DNA from: JAGNHN01 sp964590645
GTDB lineage: Bacteria > Bacteroidota > Bacteroidia > Bacteroidales > JAGNHN01
Direction of reading: 5' to 3'
NCBI GenBank assembly: GCA_964590645.1
Contig: CAZPYJ010000001.1
Location: 124,001 to 188,000, forward strand
Length of the DNA: 64,000 nt
The notes below the pieces were generated by a model, which saw only the letters and a list, made by a program, of their open reading frames with translations, searched no databases and was not told where the DNA came from. Made by a program: the position numbers and the translations under genes. How positions within the stretch are numbered: position 1 is the first letter of the stretch; each line of letters starts with the position of its first letter. Of the stretch, positions 51,258 to 59,214 are shown one piece after another.

Positions 51258-52288
51258 TACTTTTTATCATACCATCCTGTTTCTCTGAGATGTTGTTCCC
51301 ATTTCCAGGCTGTGTCCATCATTTCAATCAGATCCTTTTCTGCTTTCCACTGCAAGACCTCGTTGGCCAGGCTTGTGTCTGCCCAAACCTTTTGCACATC
51401 GCCTTCTCTGCGCCCCACGATTTTACAGGGGATGCGAATACCGCTGGCCTCTTCAAATGCCCTGACCATTTCAAGGACAGAGTATCCCCTGCCTACTCCG
51501 ATATTGTATATTTCCAGGGCCTTGCATTCCGGTGATTGCAGTCGCTCCATTGCCTTCAGATGGGCCTGCGCCAGATCCACCACGTGGATATAATCACGCA
51601 CCGCTGTGCCATCGGGCGTATCATAATCTCCCCCGAAGATACGCAAAAACGGCCTTTCACCGGCTGCCGTCTGGGTGATATAGGGGACCAGGTGATGGGG
51701 GATGCCATAGGGTAATTCCCCGATCCGGGCCGATGGATGTGCCCCGATTGGGTTAAAATACCTGAGAGAGATGGCACTTATTCCTTGCATTCCTGCCATC
51801 TTCTGCAATATCTCTTCTGCTATCTGTTTTGTATGTCCGTAGGGAGAGGCCGGAGCTTTGAACGGGGCATCTTCCCGTATGGGCAGCACATCCGGCTGTC
51901 CGTAAACCGTACAGGAGGAGGAGAAAACCAGATGCGGGATATGTTGCGCCTGCATTCCCCGCAATACATTGATCAGCGAGAACAGATTATTCTGATAATA
52001 TTTCAGCGGCTCTCTGACGGATTCTTCCACAGAAAGAAAAGCTGCAAAATGGATGAGGGCATCTGCCTTGCCGTTATGTGCGAAGAAGGCATCGCTGGCA
52101 ATGGGATCGGCCAGATCCACCAGATGGAATTCCGGGTCTATGCCGGCAATGTGCCGGATTTCATCCAGCACTTCCTTCTCCGAATGGGACAAGTTATCTG
52201 CAATGACCACCTCCCACCCGGCCTGCAGTAATTCTACCGCGGTGTGGGCGCCAATATATCCGCAGCCTCCGGTGACGATGACCCGCAT
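51257..52288 (-). CDS. galE: UDP-glucose 4-epimerase
   Basis: GalE interconverts UDP-glucose and UDP-galactose, and in many bacteria the N-acetyl forms too. The 343 residues have TGGCGYIGAHT (NAD loop, 6-16), HFAAFLSVEES near 80, SSSCTVYG near 123-130, catalytic Y150 and K154 in SPYGHTK, and LRYFNPIGAHPS. It lies between the nucleotide-sugar dehydrogenase (10 bases) and rmlB (1-base overlap) and could supply UDP-GalNAc to the pathway. Whether it accepts N-acetyl sugars cannot be judged from motifs alone. Confidence 0.94.
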   Translation of the reverse strand: MRVIVTGGCGYIGAHTAVELLQAGWEVVIADNLSHSEKEVLDEIRHIAGIDPEFHLVDLADPIASDAFFAHNGKADALIHFAAFLSVEESVREPLKYYQNNLFSLINVLRGMQAQHIPHLVFSSSCTVYGQPDVLPIREDAPFKAPASPYGHTKQIAEEILQKMAGMQGISAISLRYFNPIGAHPSARIGELPYGIPHHLVPYITQTAAGERPFLRIFGGDYDTPDGTAVRDYIHVVDLAQAHLKAMERLQSPECKALEIYNIGVGRGYSVLEMVRAFEEASGIRIPCKIVGRREGDVQKVWADTSLANEVLQWKAEKDLIEMMDTAWKWEQHLRETGWYDKK

Positions 52289-52298
52289 CCTGTGTTGA

Positions 52299-53594
52299 TT
52301 AAAGACTCCAGTAAGTCATTTGGTTTACCTTATCCCTGTATATACCCTTGACATCAGCCAGGATGGGGAACTCTCCGGAAAGGGAAAGGAAGTAGCTTTC
52401 AGGCAGGGACTTGTATTCCTTATGCGAAACGGCTACCACGATGGCATCGTAAGGCCCTTTCGGATCCTTTTTAAGGGTAATCCCGTATTCTTCTTCCACT
52501 TCCTCCGGGGAGGCCCAGGGGTCGATCACATCGGTAGAAACGCCATAGCTCCGAAGTTCGGAGAAGATATCCGGAACCCGGGAGTTTCGGATATCGCTGA
52601 CGTCCTCTTTAAAGGTAATCCCCATCAGCAATACCCTGGAGGCGAGGACATTCTTGCCCGCGGCAATGATCTTCTTCACCACCTGTTTGGCCACATAATA
52701 GCCCATTGAATCGTTGACAAAGCGTCCGCTGTTGATGATCTGGGGATGATAGCGGAGTTTTTTTGCCTTATAGGTGAGATAATAGGGATCCACGCCTATG
52801 CAGTGCCCACCCACCAGTCCGGGATAGAAATGCAGGAAATTCCACTTGGTTCCGGCGGCTTCCAGCACCTCAAAGGTATTGATATTCATTCTATTGAAAA
52901 GAATGGACAATTCATTCATCAATGCGATATTCACATCCCGCTGGGTGTTTTCAATTATCTTGGCTGCTTCAGCTACTTTTATGGAGGAAGCCCTGTGTAC
53001 TCCGGCATCCACTACCATCTCGTACAATTCAGCCACCACATCGAGGGATTCGTTATCACAAGCGGAAACCACTTTTTTGATGGTGCGCAGGGTATTCACT
53101 TTATCCCCTGGATTTATGCGCTCAGGGGAATAGCCAACTTTGAAATCTTCCACATATCGGAGTCCGGACAGATTCTCAAGAATCGGGACGCAGTCCTCTT
53201 CGGTGGCACCAGGGTATACTGTGGATTCATACAGTACATAGTCCCCTTTCTTTAAAACACTCCCTACAGTTTGGCTGGATTTAAGCAGAGGGGTCAGGTC
53301 CGGCATATTGCTGTCATCAATAGGGGTAGGGACAGCAACGATATATACGATGGCATCTTTTATCTCAGAGATTTCTGAGGTAAAATAGATATCTGTTCCT
53401 TCGAAGGCTTCGGATTCCAGTTCCCGGCTGGGGTCAATCTTATTGCGAAGCATACCTATCTTCTCCTTGCTGATGTCAAAGCCAATGACTTTCAGCTCAC
53501 GGGCAAATTCAAGGGCAATGGGAAGTCCCACATAACCCAGGCCGATTACGGCCAGGCTGGCTTCCTTCTGCTTCAATCTCTCTATCGTATTCAT
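52299..53594 (-). CDS. UDP-HexNAc 6-dehydrogenase, TviB/WbpO type
   Basis: The 431-residue enzyme oxidises C6 of a UDP-N-acetylhexosamine to the uronic acid in two NAD-dependent steps. Motifs: IGLGYVGLPIALEFA (NAD loop, 17-31), AVPTPIDDSNMPDLTPL, STVYPGATEEDCVPIL, GYSPERINPGD, and GGHCIGVDPYYL with catalytic C265. The pattern is that of the TviB/WbpO group, which acts on UDP-GlcNAc or UDP-GalNAc, and not of the shorter WbpA-type N-terminus. Together with the three genes before it the product would feed a 3-amino sugar pathway. Spacing of 10 bases to each neighbour shows an operon. Confidence 0.9.
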   Translation of the reverse strand: MNTIERLKQKEASLAVIGLGYVGLPIALEFARELKVIGFDISKEKIGMLRNKIDPSRELESEAFEGTDIYFTSEISEIKDAIVYIVAVPTPIDDSNMPDLTPLLKSSQTVGSVLKKGDYVLYESTVYPGATEEDCVPILENLSGLRYVEDFKVGYSPERINPGDKVNTLRTIKKVVSACDNESLDVVAELYEMVVDAGVHRASSIKVAEAAKIIENTQRDVNIALMNELSILFNRMNINTFEVLEAAGTKWNFLHFYPGLVGGHCIGVDPYYLTYKAKKLRYHPQIINSGRFVNDSMGYYVAKQVVKKIIAAGKNVLASRVLLMGITFKEDVSDIRNSRVPDIFSELRSYGVSTDVIDPWASPEEVEEEYGITLKKDPKGPYDAIVVAVSHKEYKSLPESYFLSLSGEFPILADVKGIYRDKVNQMTYWSL

Positions 53595-53604
53595 TTCTTT
53601 TTAT

Positions 53605-54540
53605 TTAGGCTTTCAATAGCGGGTGAATATTATCATTGTATTTTGCTGTGGCATTCCTGATCTGGTAAACCAGATCCACACTTTGACGGGCATCGGCTGT
53701 TGTAAAACCATTGCCTTTGAGGATGTGTGCATAACTCAGCGTATGCAGATCCTCGAAGCCACCACTGAATTCATAAGCTTCCTCATCAAGCTGGATAGCA
53801 CGAAAAGGTTTGCTGTTCCCATCAGCGCCGATGGATAAATATCTTGGGGAAAGACTCAGGAACCAGCGGACATTGGCTTTCTCCAGGTCAAGGAATCCAC
53901 TGGCTGTTTCTGCATCCTGATAATGGAGTTGCATTTCACGGCAGCTTCCGAAAACATCCAATAGCATATCAAACAGATGGATACCGATGTTGGTGGCCAC
54001 GCCCCCCGATTTTTCCGGTTTTCCTTTCCACGACCACTGATACCATCTTCCCCTGGGGGTGATATATCGAAGGTCCACATCAAATATCTTTCCCGGCGGG
54101 GCTTTCCTGACTTTCTCCCGGAGGAGTTCGATCAGCGGGTGCAGCCTGAGTTGCAGGATAAGGTGAATCTTCTTGCCGCTTTCTTCTTCCAGCAGGCTTA
54201 GTGCATCCACATTCCAGGGATTCAGAACAAGCGGTTTCTCGCAGATGGCGTCGGCATCATTGCGCAGGGCCATCCGGATGTGGGCATCGTGAAGATAATT
54301 GGGCGAGCAAATGCTCACATAATGGATACGCTTCTGTTCATCGCGGCGCAGTTTATCCAGGTGACGATCGAAACGCTCCGGTTCGGTGAAGAAATCGGCT
54401 TCAGGAAAATATGCGTCAATCTGACCCATCCCATCATAGGGATCCAGGGTGGCCACCAGTTGATGTCCGTTGTCCCTGATGGCTTTCATATGCCTGGGAG
54501 CGATGTAACCGGCCGCACCGATCAAGCCAAATCTGTACAT
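53605..54540 (-). CDS. wbpB: UDP-HexNAcA 3-dehydrogenase, WbpB/WlbA type (Gfo/Idh/MocA family)
   Basis: This 311-residue NAD-dependent oxidoreductase should oxidise C3 of UDP-N-acetylglucosaminuronic acid so that an amino group can be added. It has the NAD loop GLIGAAGYIAPRHMKAI (5-21), SICSPNYLHDAHIRMAL near 76-92, the catalytic lysine in CEKPLVLNPWNV (about 100), and GGVATNIGIHLFDMLLD near 180, the family's substrate-binding H-x-x-D. The next gene upstream is the acetyltransferase (4 bases) and downstream the 6-dehydrogenase (10 bases). Identity with WbpB/WlbA rests on this context and overall pattern. Confidence 0.9.
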   Translation of the reverse strand: MYRFGLIGAAGYIAPRHMKAIRDNGHQLVATLDPYDGMGQIDAYFPEADFFTEPERFDRHLDKLRRDEQKRIHYVSICSPNYLHDAHIRMALRNDADAICEKPLVLNPWNVDALSLLEEESGKKIHLILQLRLHPLIELLREKVRKAPPGKIFDVDLRYITPRGRWYQWSWKGKPEKSGGVATNIGIHLFDMLLDVFGSCREMQLHYQDAETASGFLDLEKANVRWFLSLSPRYLSIGADGNSKPFRAIQLDEEAYEFSGGFEDLHTLSYAHILKGNGFTTADARQSVDLVYQIRNATAKYNDNIHPLLKA

Positions 54541-54544
54541 AGCC

Positions 54545-55135
54545 TTATTCTTTTCTGTCTGTGGGCTTTACTTCTCCCTGCACCAGGTGGTACCAGGTTT
54601 TTCCTTCAGGGCATTGTGCCCAGCCATCTTCATCAAAATGCAAACGATGCCCATAGGCACTCATCCATCCCGCCAATCTGGCCGGACTGCCCAGCATCAG
54701 CGCATATTCCGGAACCGAACGGGTAACTACAGCCCCGGCGCCAATAAAGGCATAGGCACCAATCTCTATCCCGCAAACTACTGTAGCGTTTGCACCGATG
54801 GTAGCCCCCCTTCTGACCAGGGTCTTATCATATTGCCCCTTTCGTACGATGGCACTGCGTGGATTTCGGATATTGGTAAATACCATTGAGGGGCCCAGGA
54901 AGACATCGTCCTCGCATTCCACCCCTTCGTAAAGCGAGACATTGTTCTGCACCTTTACATTCTTACCCAGCTTCACGCCTTTTCCCACAAATACATTTTG
55001 TCCGAGGCTGCAGCCTTCCCCCAAAATAACTTCAGGCATCAGATGGCAGAAGTGCCAGATGCGGCTTCCATTGCCTATCTGGCAATCCGGATCAACGACC
55101 GCAGTGGGATGAATATAAATATCATTTTCCATCAT
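54545..55135 (-). CDS. wbpD: UDP-2-acetamido-3-amino-uronate N-acetyltransferase, WbpD/WlbB type
   Basis: A left-handed beta-helix acetyltransferase of 196 residues. Hexapeptide repeats start at IYIHPTAVVDPDCQIGNGSR and run through about residue 150, with the catalytic-type block FTNIRNPRSAIVRKGQYDKT in the middle, characteristic of WbpD/WlbB. In the pathway it acetylates the 3-amino group made by the aminotransferase, with acetyl-CoA as donor. The genes before and after lie 6 and 4 bases away. An ATG pair (55135 and 55132) leaves the start one residue uncertain. Confidence 0.9.
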   Translation of the reverse strand: MMENDIYIHPTAVVDPDCQIGNGSRIWHFCHLMPEVILGEGCSLGQNVFVGKGVKLGKNVKVQNNVSLYEGVECEDDVFLGPSMVFTNIRNPRSAIVRKGQYDKTLVRRGATIGANATVVCGIEIGAYAFIGAGAVVTRSVPEYALMLGSPARLAGWMSAYGHRLHFDEDGWAQCPEGKTWYHLVQGEVKPTDRKE

Positions 55136-55141
55136 ACGGTA

Positions 55142-56263
55142 TCAAAGATACGCAAGTAATGATTCAGCGATGAAACCTTGTTGTTCCTCGTCCAATTCGG
55201 TGTGCATAGGCAGGGAAAGGCAAGTGGAAGCCACCTTTTCAGAGGCAGGAAAATCCCCCTCTTCATATCTTGGATCCAGGTAGGCTTTCTGAAGGTGCAT
55301 TGGAACGGGGTAATAGATCGCACAGGGAATTCCATTCGCCTGCAGGTGCTCCATCAGCCCGAACCGATCGCTTTCCCTGACCAGCAAAGTATATTGGTGA
55401 AAAATATGGGTAGAGAAAGTGGCACGATGGGGAACGCTAAGCTTGGGGTGTTGTCCAAAGCGGGCATCATAGCGTGCGGCCGCTTCCTGCCGTGCCTGGT
55501 TGTATTGATTCAGGTATTTCAGTTTGATTTCAAGGATGGCGGCCTGGATGCTGTCAAGGCGGGAATTAACCCCTACCAGATCGTGGTAGTAGCGACGGGT
55601 CATCCCGTGGTTCACAATCACCCTGAGTTTGGCTGCCAGGGCATCATCATTGGTAAATACGGCACCACCGTCTCCATAGCAACCCAGGTTTTTGGAAGGA
55701 AAGAAGCTGGTGCATCCAAGGTGTCCGATACCGCCTGCTTTTTGACTGCCTTCCCTGCCCAAATAATCTGCGCCCAGGGCCTGGGCAACATCTTCCACCA
55801 CAAAAAGCTGGTGCGCTTTTGCAATATCCATAATCTCATCCATCGCAGCACATTGACCGAAAAGATGGACTGGGATGATGGCTTTGGTTTTTGGAGTGAT
55901 GGCATTTTTAAGCGCTTCCGGATCAATGTTGAAGGTGTGAGGGTCGATGTCCACCAGCACCGGTGTCAGCCCAAGCAAAGCAATCACTTCGGCAGTGGCA
56001 ATGAAAGTGAAAGTAGTGGTGATCACTTCATCTCCGGGCTTCAGATCCAGGGCCATCAGCGATACCTGGAGGGCATCCGTTCCATTGGCGCAGGGGATCA
56101 CGTGATTAACGCCCAGGTATTGCTCCAGTTTCTGCTGAAAACTATGAACGGCAGGCCCGTTGATGAAAGCAGAGGAGTCGATTACATTTAAAACGGCAGC
56201 GTCTACTTCTTCCTTGATTTTCAGATATTGGCCGTGCAAATCGACCATTTGGATCTTTTTCAT
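55142..56263 (-). CDS. wbpE: UDP-3-keto-uronate aminotransferase, WbpE/WlbC type (DegT/DnrJ/EryC1)
   Basis: A 373-residue PLP enzyme that would aminate the 3-keto sugar with glutamate. Seen: MVDLHGQYLKIKEEVDAAV at the start, PCANGTDALQVSLMALDLKP (57-76), VEDVAQALGADYLG near 156-169, and the PLP lysine K191 in SFFPSKNLGCYGDGG. Later GVNSRLDSIQAAIL and the C-terminal LPMHTELDEEQ fit the family. It is the first gene of the operon and has a TAnnTTTG box 35 bases upstream. Product specificity comes from the neighbouring genes. Confidence 0.92.
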   Translation of the reverse strand: MKKIQMVDLHGQYLKIKEEVDAAVLNVIDSSAFINGPAVHSFQQKLEQYLGVNHVIPCANGTDALQVSLMALDLKPGDEVITTTFTFIATAEVIALLGLTPVLVDIDPHTFNIDPEALKNAITPKTKAIIPVHLFGQCAAMDEIMDIAKAHQLFVVEDVAQALGADYLGREGSQKAGGIGHLGCTSFFPSKNLGCYGDGGAVFTNDDALAAKLRVIVNHGMTRRYYHDLVGVNSRLDSIQAAILEIKLKYLNQYNQARQEAAARYDARFGQHPKLSVPHRATFSTHIFHQYTLLVRESDRFGLMEHLQANGIPCAIYYPVPMHLQKAYLDPRYEEGDFPASEKVASTCLSLPMHTELDEEQQGFIAESLLAYL

Positions 56264-56298
56264 AGTGGGATGGCTTGTTCTCCAGATTTGTGAAGAAG

Positions 56299-56306
56299 CA
56301 AAAATA
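56299..56306 (-). promoter_or_regulatory. -7 box of the envelope-sugar operon
   Basis: On the minus strand this reads TATTTTTG, an exact TAnnTTTG, ending 35 bases before the wbpE ATG. It is the only such box found ahead of the seven genes. Confidence 0.5.
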
Positions 56307-56368
56307 ATGATTCCGGCCGGATGGCAAAGGAAAGGCTCACTCCGGGGATCGGATTCCTGGATTGTGAT

Positions 56369-56376
56369 TACTTTTG
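56369..56376 (+). promoter_or_regulatory. -7 box for the outer-membrane beta-barrel gene
   Basis: TACTTTTG ends 60 bases before the ATG at 56437 and forms a divergent pair with the sugar-operon promoter. Confidence 0.45.
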
Positions 56377-56436
56377 ACTGCCCTTAAGCGGCAATAGTGG
56401 TTAAACTGACTCGTTTGAATCCTCAATTTTTTTGCA

Positions 56437-57189
56437 ATGAAAAGATATTTACTAACCCTTCCTTTCCTGTTTCTGTTCCTCGGTCCGCTTTCTGCCCAGG
56501 ATGAAGAAGCACCCCGGCCCTCCTCTTATATGCTGGTATACGGAAGCTTTGGTTTTCACCTGCCTGGGGGAGATCTCGCTGATCGGTTTGGAAGCAACTT
56601 ACTGGTGGGGCCTGGATTTATGTATAAGACAGATGCAAATTGGTTCTGGGGAATAGAAGCGGATTTTCTTTCCGGAAATTCAGTGAAGGAGGATGATATT
56701 TTTGCCGGCCTGGAAACAGAAACCGGCTTTATGATTGACGCCAGCGGTTTGTATGCCGATGTATATACCTCTGAACGTGGGTTTCGGGTAGGACCTCGTT
56801 TTGGAAAGATTATCCCTCTGAATAAAAAGAATCCGAATGCCGGTTTAATGTTCAGTCTTTCACCCGGCCTTTTGCAACACAAAATCAGGATAGAGAACCG
56901 AAACAATGCGGCTCCGCAAGTCGATCCGGATTATGCCAAAGGATATGACCGACTGAGCAACGGTTTTGCTTTGACAGAGTTTGTGGGGTACTTCTATAGT
57001 GGTAAATCGTCACTTGTCAGTTTTTATGCCGGGATGGAATTTGTGCAGGCCTGGACCCAATCGCGCCGCGATTGGGATTTCGACAAGATGCAAAAGGACG
57101 AAACCCGCCGTCAGGATTATTTGAATGGGTTTAAAGCAGGCTGGGTCATTCAATTCAATAGAAGCACATCCCGCACCTATTATTATTGA
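56437..57189 (+). CDS. Outer-membrane beta-barrel protein
   Basis: The 250-residue product has a signal peptide (LLTLPFLFLFLGPLSA, cleavage near residue 20) and alternating-residue strands throughout, such as SSYMLVYGSFGFHLPGG, NWFWGIEADFLSGN and SLVSFYAGMEFVQAW. The C-terminus ends in aromatic residues (RTYYY), as in outer-membrane barrels. LPGGDLADRFGSNLLVGPGF is typical of a small 8-10 strand barrel. It lies between the divergent sugar operon and the Kdo transferase. No specific family can be named; its role may be structural. Confidence 0.8.
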   Translation: MKRYLLTLPFLFLFLGPLSAQDEEAPRPSSYMLVYGSFGFHLPGGDLADRFGSNLLVGPGFMYKTDANWFWGIEADFLSGNSVKEDDIFAGLETETGFMIDASGLYADVYTSERGFRVGPRFGKIIPLNKKNPNAGLMFSLSPGLLQHKIRIENRNNAAPQVDPDYAKGYDRLSNGFALTEFVGYFYSGKSSLVSFYAGMEFVQAWTQSRRDWDFDKMQKDETRRQDYLNGFKAGWVIQFNRSTSRTYYY

Positions 57190-57254
57190 GGTGCAAAACC
57201 ACCTGAAGCAATGCCAGTTTTTTCCCCTTTTCTTAAATAAATTTTTCATCAGCT

Positions 57255-58511
57255 ATGATCCGCGCACTTTACACACTGGGTGTCAAAGCTTATAGCCTGG
57301 GCATACGACTGGCCTCGCCCTGGAATGCAAAAGCAAAGGCCTGGATCAAAGGGCGGAGTGCTGGATTTCCTGCATTTCCTGAGAAGAAGCCTGGAGAATT
57401 CAGAGTGTGGTTTCATTGCGCCAGCCTGGGCGAATTTGAACAGGGAAGGCCCGTAATGGAAGCATTGTTGCATACTCATCCTCATCTTTCTCTCATCGTA
57501 ACTTTCTTTTCCCCCTCCGGGTTTGAGGTTCGTAAAAATTATGCCCCGGCTCTGCGAGTGCTGTACCTGCCTTTGGATACCCCATACAATGCCAGGCGTT
57601 TTGTGCGGGAGTCAGGGGTGGATATGGCCGTCTTTGTTAAATATGAATTCTGGTACAACTATTTGAATGCACTGTATTTGGCCTCTGTGCCTACCTTCTT
57701 TGTTTCAGCCCTCTTTCGGCCCTCTCAGGTCTTTTTTAAATCCTGGGGAAAATGGTTCATCGCACATTTGCATCAAGCAGCACAGATCTTTGTGCAGGAT
57801 GAAAGCTCCCTGAAGTTATGTCAGCAGGCTGGCCTGCAGAATATCACATTGAGTGGAGATACCCGCTTCGACAGGGTGATGGCCGTGGCCGGCGTCGCGG
57901 ATCCTTTCCCGGAAATAAGGGCTTTCATCGGGGGGAGACCTTGTGTGGTTGCCGGCAGCACCTGGCCAGGAGATGAGCAGGTGCTGGCAGCTGCCTGGAA
58001 AAAAATGCAGGAAGTCGTTTTCATTCTTGCGCCCCACGATATTCGCCAGGAACGAATTGAAGAAATTCAAAGATATTTTGGAGAAAAGGGCCTGCTATTT
58101 TCGTATCTGAAAGCAGCATCAGAAGGGCGACTTATCATCATCGACAACGTCGGGATGCTCTCAATGCTATACGCCTATGCCGATGTGTGCTGGGTCGGGG
58201 GTGCATTCGATTCGGGCTTACACAATATTCTCGAGGCTGCGGCTCACGGCAAGCCCGTTTTGTTTGGTCCTCATACCGATAAATTTCCCGAGGCCGGAGC
58301 ATTGATAGAAGCAGGGGGAGGCTTACAAGTGGGAAGTATGGAGCAAGCCACGTACCTGCTTCATTCCCTGATAAATAAACCTGAGGAAGCCCGAAGAGCA
58401 GGCCTCTGCAGCAAACAGTTCATTTCAGCAAATCAGGGGGCCACAGCAATCATCACTGCCCATTTGGCGGGCTATATTTTAAACAAACAGAAGGTTTTGA
58501 GAAATGGCTAA
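57255..58511 (+). CDS. waaA: 3-deoxy-D-manno-octulosonic acid transferase (Kdo transferase)
   Basis: WaaA adds Kdo to lipid A precursors at the cytoplasmic side of the inner membrane, showing that this organism makes LPS. The 418 residues have an N-terminal membrane-associated helix, WFHCASLGEFEQGRPVMEAL with the catalytic glutamate near residue 60, LYLPLDTPYNARRFV, KYEFWYN, SGDTRFDRV, and AGSTWPGDEQVL near 235. VGGAFDSGLHNILEAAAHGK near 315-335 is the donor-sugar block with family-typical N-x-x-E. Its last four bases overlap the convergent T9SS gene. It is the only Kdo transferase in the window. Confidence 0.94.
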   Translation: MIRALYTLGVKAYSLGIRLASPWNAKAKAWIKGRSAGFPAFPEKKPGEFRVWFHCASLGEFEQGRPVMEALLHTHPHLSLIVTFFSPSGFEVRKNYAPALRVLYLPLDTPYNARRFVRESGVDMAVFVKYEFWYNYLNALYLASVPTFFVSALFRPSQVFFKSWGKWFIAHLHQAAQIFVQDESSLKLCQQAGLQNITLSGDTRFDRVMAVAGVADPFPEIRAFIGGRPCVVAGSTWPGDEQVLAAAWKKMQEVVFILAPHDIRQERIEEIQRYFGEKGLLFSYLKAASEGRLIIIDNVGMLSMLYAYADVCWVGGAFDSGLHNILEAAAHGKPVLFGPHTDKFPEAGALIEAGGGLQVGSMEQATYLLHSLINKPEEARRAGLCSKQFISANQGATAIITAHLAGYILNKQKVLRNG

Positions 58512-59203
58512 TGTGTGGCCGGCGCACGGATGAGCCTCAAGCTCTCCACTTCCTGGTTTCCATCGAAACCTTGCTTGCGCATCAGCAACAGATAGCTTCC
58601 GGATGGCAAAGGCCCTGGTTTTAGCAAGATTTGATGGGATCCTATCTGCAGATGATGTGATTGTTGGAGCAGCAGTCTGCCCATCATATCATACAGTTCG
58701 AAGCCAAGCTGGCTTTCGCTTGCGAGGCTGATCTCAATATTTATATCTTCCCTGAATGGATTAGGATAAGCTGTCCAATCGCGAAAAGCTTCTTCGGTAT
58801 GGGTGAAGTAATCCTTCGTTCTCTGTGGGTTGATGATCCGGGGCATTGCGGCTACAACAGCGGATTGATATTTCACCACAGGGCTGTATGCCGTGGCAAA
58901 TCCATCGCCAATCGAACCCTGAAATTTTGCCGGGGTAAAGGAGAAGTTCATTGTTTCCAGGCTGGAGTATCCATCGCCGTCTCCTCCATAGAATTTATCA
59001 TAGGAACCTGAGAAGGTCAGGGACACATTGCTGGCAAAGCCTCCGCCTGGCCCACCTGCAAAATAACCTGTCTGGGATCCAGCCTGAAGAGTGGAAAGCG
59101 CTGAGGCGTAGCCATCTCCGCTACCGCCTGAGAAGCTTTGGGCATTCAGTTGCAGGGAAAGAAGTACCCCAGTAAAAAGGATGCTTAGAAATTTGAGTTT
59201 CAT
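58508..59203 (-). CDS. T9SS-exported protein with G-G-x-G-D-G-Y repeats
   Basis: A 231-residue protein with a signal peptide (FLSILFTGVLLSLQLNA, about residue 21) and four repeats, about 25 residues apart, around the motif G-G-x-G-D-G-Y/F-A/S (residues about 25, 48, 73 and 95). These may form turns that bind a metal, but that is only a guess. Residues 145-231 are a type A T9SS sorting domain (AYPNPFREDINIEISLASES onward). The tail makes surface display or release likely. It is 11 bases from the FGE-like gene upstream, so they form an operon; the two may work together. Confidence 0.85.
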   Translation of the reverse strand: MKLKFLSILFTGVLLSLQLNAQSFSGGSGDGYASALSTLQAGSQTGYFAGGPGGGFASNVSLTFSGSYDKFYGGDGDGYSSLETMNFSFTPAKFQGSIGDGFATAYSPVVKYQSAVVAAMPRIINPQRTKDYFTHTEEAFRDWTAYPNPFREDINIEISLASESQLGFELYDMMGRLLLQQSHHLQIGSHQILLKPGPLPSGSYLLLMRKQGFDGNQEVESLRLIRAPATH

Positions 59204-59214
59204 TCTATACTTCC

